A DNA stretch of 64,000 bases, taken from NCBI RefSeq assembly GCF_008727865.1, contig NZ_VTWU01000001.1:806001-870000 (forward strand), read 5' to 3'. The notes beneath the pieces are model-generated. The model was not told the origin of the DNA and did no database searches. It saw nothing but the letters and a program-made list of their open reading frames with translations. The first letter of the stretch is position 1. The number at the start of each line of letters is the position of its first letter. The translations under genes were made by a program, and so were the position numbers. The DNA is from Hymenobacter busanensis. Its GTDB lineage: Bacteria > Bacteroidota > Bacteroidia > Cytophagales > Hymenobacteraceae. Below, in pieces: positions 60,180 to 64,000 of this stretch.

Positions 60180-61052
60180 GTGACCCGCAAAACCGCCTCC
60201 CAGCCGCTGATTCTGATTTCCAACGACGACAGCATTCAATCGGCCGGCATTGCCACGCTCGTGCGCGTGATGCAGCGCCTGGGCGAAGTGGTGGTGGTGG
60301 CGCCCAACTCGCCGCAATCGGGCATGGGCCACGCCATTACGCTGGGCGAGCCGCTGCGGCTGGAGCGCAACTACCGCTTCGAGGGCGTGGAGGCCTACGA
60401 GTGCTCGGGCACGCCCGCCGACTGCGTGAAAGTGGCCAAGCACCACGTGCTGAAAGACCGCACCGCCGATTTGGTGGTGTCGGGCGTCAACCACGGCTCC
60501 AACTCGTCGGTGAACGTGCTGTATTCGGGCACCATGTCGGCGGCCATCGAAGCGGCCATCGAAGGGCTGCCCGCCATCGGCTTTTCGCTCTGCGACTTCG
60601 CCCACGATGCCGATTTTACGCACGCCGAGCCTTGGATCGAGCACATTGCCCGCGAAGCCCTGGCCAACGGCATTCCGGCCGGCACGGCCCTGAACGTGAA
60701 CATTCCCAAAAAGTCGGACGACCCGATTGTGGGCGCCAAGCTCTGCCGCCAGGCCCGCGCCAAGTGGCAGGAAGAGTTTTTGGTGCGCAACGACCCGTAT
60801 AACCGGCCCTACTATTGGCTGCTGGGCAATTTCGTCAACGAAGACCACGGCACCGACACCGACGAATGGGCGCTGGCGCACAACTACATCAGCATCGTGC
60901 CCTGCCAGTTCGACCTCACCGCCCTGCACGGCCTGACTCAGATGAACGAAAATTGGACCCTGGAACTGCCCGGCCAACCGGCCGCGCCGGTGCCGGCGCA
61001 CCCGCACCCCGTGCGCCCCGAAGACTACGGCCCAGCCAATCCCAACGGCTAG
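60180..61052 (+). CDS. surE: 5'/3'-nucleotidase SurE
   Basis: Survival-protein phosphatase that removes phosphate from nucleoside monophosphates. 290 residues. The family start is ILISNDDSIQSAGIATLV, where the metal-binding NDD is followed by Ser; the canonical sequence has Gly. VVAPNSPQSGMGHAITL, the phosphate loop GTPADCVKVAKH, and VSGVNHGSNSSVNVLYSGTMSAAIEA follow. The C-terminal tail is Pro/Ala-rich (LPGQPAAPVPAHPHP) and longer than in the E. coli protein. The GTG at 60180 is supported by the -7 box. A terminator follows the gene. Confidence 0.94.
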   Translation: MTRKTASQPLILISNDDSIQSAGIATLVRVMQRLGEVVVVAPNSPQSGMGHAITLGEPLRLERNYRFEGVEAYECSGTPADCVKVAKHHVLKDRTADLVVSGVNHGSNSSVNVLYSGTMSAAIEAAIEGLPAIGFSLCDFAHDADFTHAEPWIEHIAREALANGIPAGTALNVNIPKKSDDPIVGAKLCRQARAKWQEEFLVRNDPYNRPYYWLLGNFVNEDHGTDTDEWALAHNYISIVPCQFDLTALHGLTQMNENWTLELPGQPAAPVPAHPHPVRPEDYGPANPNG

Positions 61053-61062
61053 GAAGTACATG

Positions 61063-61095
61063 AAAAAGCCCCGGCATACAGTGTCGGGGCTTTTT
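61063..61095 (+). terminator. Terminator after surE
   Basis: An 11-bp stem AAAAAGCCCCG with CGGGGCTTTTT, 11-base loop, ending in T6. Confidence 0.9.
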
Positions 61096-61164
61096 TGTGG
61101 CGCCAAGAGGGGCGGCGCAATGTTGGCTGGCGCGTATCTTGGCGGACTCATCTTCTGTGCTGTC

Positions 61165-62184
61165 ATGCCTCCTTTTTCCTCCTTTTTCTCGTTGCGCCGC
61201 CTGCTGGTAGCCGGTGCGTTGCTGCTGACCGCTGCCGCCGCGCACGCCCAGCAAGTGTACGCCTACCACGACCCCTTCGCCCACACATTCTCCATCGTTG
61301 CGCGCGACGCCAAGACCGGCGACATGGCTGTGGCCGTGCAAAGCCACTGGTTTTCGGTGGGCACGGCCGTGAGCTGGGGCGAAGCCGGCGTGGGCGTAGT
61401 GGCCACGCAGTCGTTCGTCAACAAATCCTTTGGTCCTCGCGGGCTGGCCCTGCTGAAGAGCGGCAAAACCGCCCAGCAAGCCCTCGACGAGCTGCTGGCC
61501 ACCGACGACGGCCGCGACGTGCGCCAAGTGGCCATTGTGGATAGCAAAGGCAACGTGGCCACGCACACCGGTAAAAAGTGCGTCGACATGGCCGGGCACC
61601 AGCAAGGCCCGCAGTTTTCGGTGCAGGCCAACATGATGCTGAACGCCACCGTGTGGCCGGCCATGGCCACCGCCTACGAGCAAAACGCCGCTCAGCCGCT
61701 GCCCGAGCGGGTGCTGGCTGCTCTCGACGCGGCCCAGGTAGCCGGCGGCGACATCCGCGGCCGCCAATCGGCGGCCCTGCTGGTGGTGCGCGGGCAGGCC
61801 AGCAACGCGCCCTGGGACGACCGGGTAGTGGATTTGCGGGTGGAAGACAACCCCGCGCCGCTCAAAGAGCTGCGTCGCTTGTTGCAGTTGCAGCGCGCCT
61901 ACGACCACATGAACGCCGGCGACCTGGCCGTGGAGAAAAACGACATGCCCACCGCCGTGCGCGAGTACCAGGCCGCCGAAAAAGCCTTTCCGCAGAACCT
62001 GGAAATGCGCTACTGGCACGCCATCACGCTGGCCAACAAAGGGCAGGTGGCCGAAGCCAAAAAGCTGCTGCTGCCCATTTTTAAGCAGGAGCCCAACTGG
62101 CGCACCCTCACCGAGCGCCTGCCCAAAGTAGGGCTGCTCACGGTGAGCGAAGCCGAGCTAAAGCAGATTTTAGCCCTGAAATGA
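61165..62184 (+). CDS. Exported DUF1028 (Ntn-hydrolase-like) protein
   Basis: 339 residues. Signal peptide: MPPFSSFFSLRRLLVAGALLLTAAAAHAQ. The DUF1028 domain (about 32-235) has the family pattern HTFSIVARDAKTGDMAVAVQSHWFSVGTAVSWGEAGVGVVATQS and later GPQFSVQANMMLNATVWPAM. This family has an Ntn-hydrolase fold and unknown substrate. The remaining ~100 residues are helical, with a TPR-like repeat (AVREYQAAEKAFPQNLEMRYWHAITLANKGQVAEAKKLL). The ATG at 61165 begins the signal peptide; a longer reading from 61060 covers the surE terminator and was rejected. It is followed after 59 bases by the histidine phosphatase gene. Confidence 0.9.
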   Translation: MPPFSSFFSLRRLLVAGALLLTAAAAHAQQVYAYHDPFAHTFSIVARDAKTGDMAVAVQSHWFSVGTAVSWGEAGVGVVATQSFVNKSFGPRGLALLKSGKTAQQALDELLATDDGRDVRQVAIVDSKGNVATHTGKKCVDMAGHQQGPQFSVQANMMLNATVWPAMATAYEQNAAQPLPERVLAALDAAQVAGGDIRGRQSAALLVVRGQASNAPWDDRVVDLRVEDNPAPLKELRRLLQLQRAYDHMNAGDLAVEKNDMPTAVREYQAAEKAFPQNLEMRYWHAITLANKGQVAEAKKLLLPIFKQEPNWRTLTERLPKVGLLTVSEAELKQILALK

Positions 62185-62243
62185 TGCAGCTTTAGCAGCC
62201 CGCAACCGTCTTCATTCCTCGTTTTTCGCTGATTCTCCTGCCT

Positions 62244-62786
62244 ATGTTCCTGCTGTTTCGTGGTTTGCTGTTGCTGCTGACGTTGTGGCTGAGCGGCTGC
62301 TCGTCTACCAAACCGGCCGGCTCGGCCGCTTCCACTATTGTATACCTGGTGCGCCACGGCGAAAAAGACACGGCCCTCGACCCCAAAGACCCGCCGCTGA
62401 CGGCTGCCGGCGCGCAGCGTGCCCTAGCCCTGCGCGACTCGCTGCAGCGCCGCCCTGTCACGGCCATTTTCTCCACCGATACCAAGCGCACCCGCGCCAC
62501 GGTGCAGCCACTGGCCGAAGCCAAAAAGCTGGACGTGCAGACCTACGACGCCAAACCCGTGGGACTGGCGGCGCTGGCCAAGCAAATTCGGACGCTGCCC
62601 CGCGGCAAAGCCGTGGTGGTAGTAGGCCACTCCAACACGGTGCTCGAAACCATCGAAGCCCTGGGGGCGCCGCGCCCGGTGCCCAGCATTGCCGATTCCG
62701 AATTCAACTACCTGTTTGAGGTAACCATTCCGTCGAACGACCGGCCGGCCACGGCCCGGGCACTGCGCTACGGGGCTGCGCAATAA
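62244..62786 (+). CDS. Histidine phosphatase lipoprotein
   Basis: 180 residues. The signal peptide ends in a lipobox (LWLSGC, Cys19). The phosphoglycerate-mutase-like core begins with VYLVRHGEKDTA, where H38 is the phospho-acceptor, and continues with STDTKRTRATVQPLAEA and VVVVGHSNTVLETIEAL, the second catalytic His. The substrate is unknown; a SixA-like protein phosphatase or a nonspecific phosphatase acting in the periplasm is possible. Confidence 0.88.
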   Translation: MFLLFRGLLLLLTLWLSGCSSTKPAGSAASTIVYLVRHGEKDTALDPKDPPLTAAGAQRALALRDSLQRRPVTAIFSTDTKRTRATVQPLAEAKKLDVQTYDAKPVGLAALAKQIRTLPRGKAVVVVGHSNTVLETIEALGAPRPVPSIADSEFNYLFEVTIPSNDRPATARALRYGAAQ

Positions 62787-62808
62787 TTTCGGCGCGCCCG
62801 TAGCGGTG

Positions 62809-62816
62809 TAGCTTTG
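62809..62816 (+). promoter_or_regulatory. -7 promoter box of the M28 peptidase gene
   Basis: TAGCTTTG, an exact TAnnTTTG match 66 bases before the ATG at 62883. Confidence 0.45.
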
Positions 62817-62882
62817 CGGCCATTCGTTTTCTGCTCATTCCTTGATAGTCGCCAACTACCAAGCTGCTATTTCTCCTTTCCC

Positions 62883-64000
62883 ATGCTCCACCGCTTCCTC
62901 GTGGCCGGCTCCTTCGCGCTTGGCCTAACGTCTTTTTCGGCGCAGGCCCAAACCACTGCCGACGCCAAAACCGACTCCGTCAACATCCGCAAAATCTACG
63001 ACGAGGCGCTGCTGCACGGCCAGAGCTACGACAACCTGCGCACCCTTTGCACCACCATCGGCGCGCGCCTGAGCGGTTCGCCGCAGGCCGAGCAGGCCGT
63101 GCAATGGGGCAAGCAGACGATGGAAAAGCTCGGCTTCGACCGCGTGTACCTGCAGGAGGTGATAGTGCCGCATTGGGTGCGCGGGGCCAAGGAAAAGGCC
63201 GAAGTGAAATCGAAAAAGCTGGGCAAGACGCCCAAAATCAACCTGTGCGCTCTGGGCGGCTCGGTGGGCGGCAATGCCAAGGCCGGCGTGGTGGAAGTGC
63301 GCAGCTGGGACGAACTGGCCAAGCTGCCCGATGCGCAGGTAAAAGGCAAATTCGTGTTCTTCAACCGCCCTTTCGACGACAAGCTCATTGAGCCCGGCGC
63401 GGCCTACGGCGGGGCCGTGGACCAGCGCGGCCGCGGGGCCATTGAAGCGGCCAAACGCGGGGCCGTGGGCGCCCTGGTGCGCTCCATGACCAGCGCCCAC
63501 GACGACTTTCCGCACACCGGCGCCATGCGCTACGACGAAAAGGTGCCCAAAGTGCCCGCCGCCGCGCTCAGCACCAATTCCGCAGACTGGCTGAGCCAGG
63601 CCCTGAAAGCCGACCCCAACCTGGAGTTTGAGCTGGAAATGAGCTGCCAGACCCTGCCCGAGGTGAAATCCTACAACGTGGTGGGCGAAATCAAAGGCAC
63701 AAAGCGCCCCGATGAAATCATTGTGGTGGGCGGCCACCTCGACTCCTGGGACTTGGCCCAGGGCGCGCACGACGACGGCACGGGCTGCGTACAAAGTATT
63801 GAGGCGCTGCGGCTGCTGCTGGCCTCGGGCTTGCGGCCCGAGCGCACCGTGCGGGCCGTGCTGTTCATGAACGAAGAAAACGGCAACCGCGGCGGCACCA
63901 AGTACGCCGAGCTGGCCAAAGCCGCCGGCGAAAAGCACCTGGCCGCCATCGAGTCGGACGGCGGTGGGTTTACGCCGCGGGGCTTTGGGGTAGAAGCGGC
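62883..64000 (+). CDS. M28-family metallopeptidase with PA insert, 3' end outside window
   Basis: At least 372 residues are encoded before the window ends. Signal peptide MLHRFLVAGSFALGLTSFSAQAQ; helical pro-part (LHGQSYDNLRTLCTTIGARLSGSPQAEQAVQWGKQTM); a PA-type insert (about 105-235, LGKTPKINLCALGGSVGGN ... GKFVFFNRPFDDKLIEPGAAYGG); then the M28 core with VVGGHLDSWDLAQGAHDDGTGCVQSIEALRLL, the first zinc ligands, and VLFMNEENGNRGGTKYAELA, the catalytic Glu region. It resembles plasma glutamate carboxypeptidase-type aminopeptidases, usually exported. The C terminus, where a T9SS signal might sit, is not visible. Confidence 0.93.
   Translation, partial: MLHRFLVAGSFALGLTSFSAQAQTTADAKTDSVNIRKIYDEALLHGQSYDNLRTLCTTIGARLSGSPQAEQAVQWGKQTMEKLGFDRVYLQEVIVPHWVRGAKEKAEVKSKKLGKTPKINLCALGGSVGGNAKAGVVEVRSWDELAKLPDAQVKGKFVFFNRPFDDKLIEPGAAYGGAVDQRGRGAIEAAKRGAVGALVRSMTSAHDDFPHTGAMRYDEKVPKVPAAALSTNSADWLSQALKADPNLEFELEMSCQTLPEVKSYNVVGEIKGTKRPDEIIVVGGHLDSWDLAQGAHDDGTGCVQSIEALRLLLASGLRPERTVRAVLFMNEENGNRGGTKYAELAKAAGEKHLAAIESDGGGFTPRGFGVEA

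Noticed and set aside
1-64000. CRISPR arrays, insertion sequences, phage genes, tRNA or rRNA genes
   Set aside because: No direct-repeat/spacer array, transposase, integrase or structural RNA pattern was recognised on either strand by eye.

Overview
The window reads as a continuous piece of a G+C-rich Bacteroidota chromosome, most like a Hymenobacter-type member of the Cytophagales (inferred from gene content, not from a search). The signs are a LpxC/FabZ fusion, a PorX-type response regulator with a PglZ domain, SusC-like receptors with carboxypeptidase-regulatory, plug and barrel domains, GldM-like proteins, and -7 promoter boxes of the Bacteroidota type (TAnnTTTG) some 6-85 bases before many start codons. 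No rRNA, tRNA, CRISPR array, insertion sequence or prophage was recognised. Both edges cut a gene: a carbon-nitrogen hydrolase on the left and an M28 peptidase on the right.

Layout. 1-8.9 kb: partial nitrilase-family gene, valS, a small membrane protein, a 2-oxoacid dehydrogenase E2, a CinA-family protein, two tandem DUF4197 proteins and a very acidic small protein. 9.2-14.7 kb: a minus-strand lipid A cluster (HD phosphohydrolase, lpxD, lpxC/fabZ, lpxA, ABC ATPase) whose gaps hold unusual 7-base-periodic hairpins and a long palindromic repeat. 15-19.8 kb: porX, an orphan plug-domain protein, a lipoprotein and a tail-specific protease. 20-26 kb: two TonB-dependent-receptor-like outer membrane proteins and a MarR regulator. 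Four copies of the 16-bp palindrome TACGAA-N4-TTCGTA (one with a single mismatch) lie upstream of the two receptors.

26.3-35.3 kb: VF530-type DNA-binding protein, aminotransferase, tsaE, alanine dehydrogenase-like enzyme, GNAT protein, two tandem lipoproteins that look like the first two periplasmic domains of the type IX secretion protein GldM, flavin reductase and an M28 peptidase. 35.4-43.1 kb: MHS-type transporter with acetyl-CoA synthetase (acetate use), a zinc alcohol dehydrogenase operon, a SET-domain protein and fumarylacetoacetase. 43.1-44.3 kb: a large nested palindrome next to an A+T-rich gene with a duplicated domain. 44.4-54.5 kb: NifU-like and Mrp/ApbC iron-sulfur proteins, dnaG, a K+ channel/TrkA-N protein, two glycosyltransferases, ribBA, and a secreted protein whose start codon lies inside a 24-bp perfect hairpin. 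54.5-64 kb: an ABC exporter pair split by an A+T-rich lipoprotein gene, an M14 carboxypeptidase, DoxX, surE, a DUF1028 protein, a histidine phosphatase and the partial M28 peptidase.

The most promising leads are the TACGAA-N4-TTCGTA regulon (MarR plus two outer membrane receptors), the tandem GldM-like lipoproteins, the start-codon hairpin after ribBA, and the heptamer-built hairpins in the lpx cluster. Function names rest on motif recognition by eye; no alignment or database search was run.
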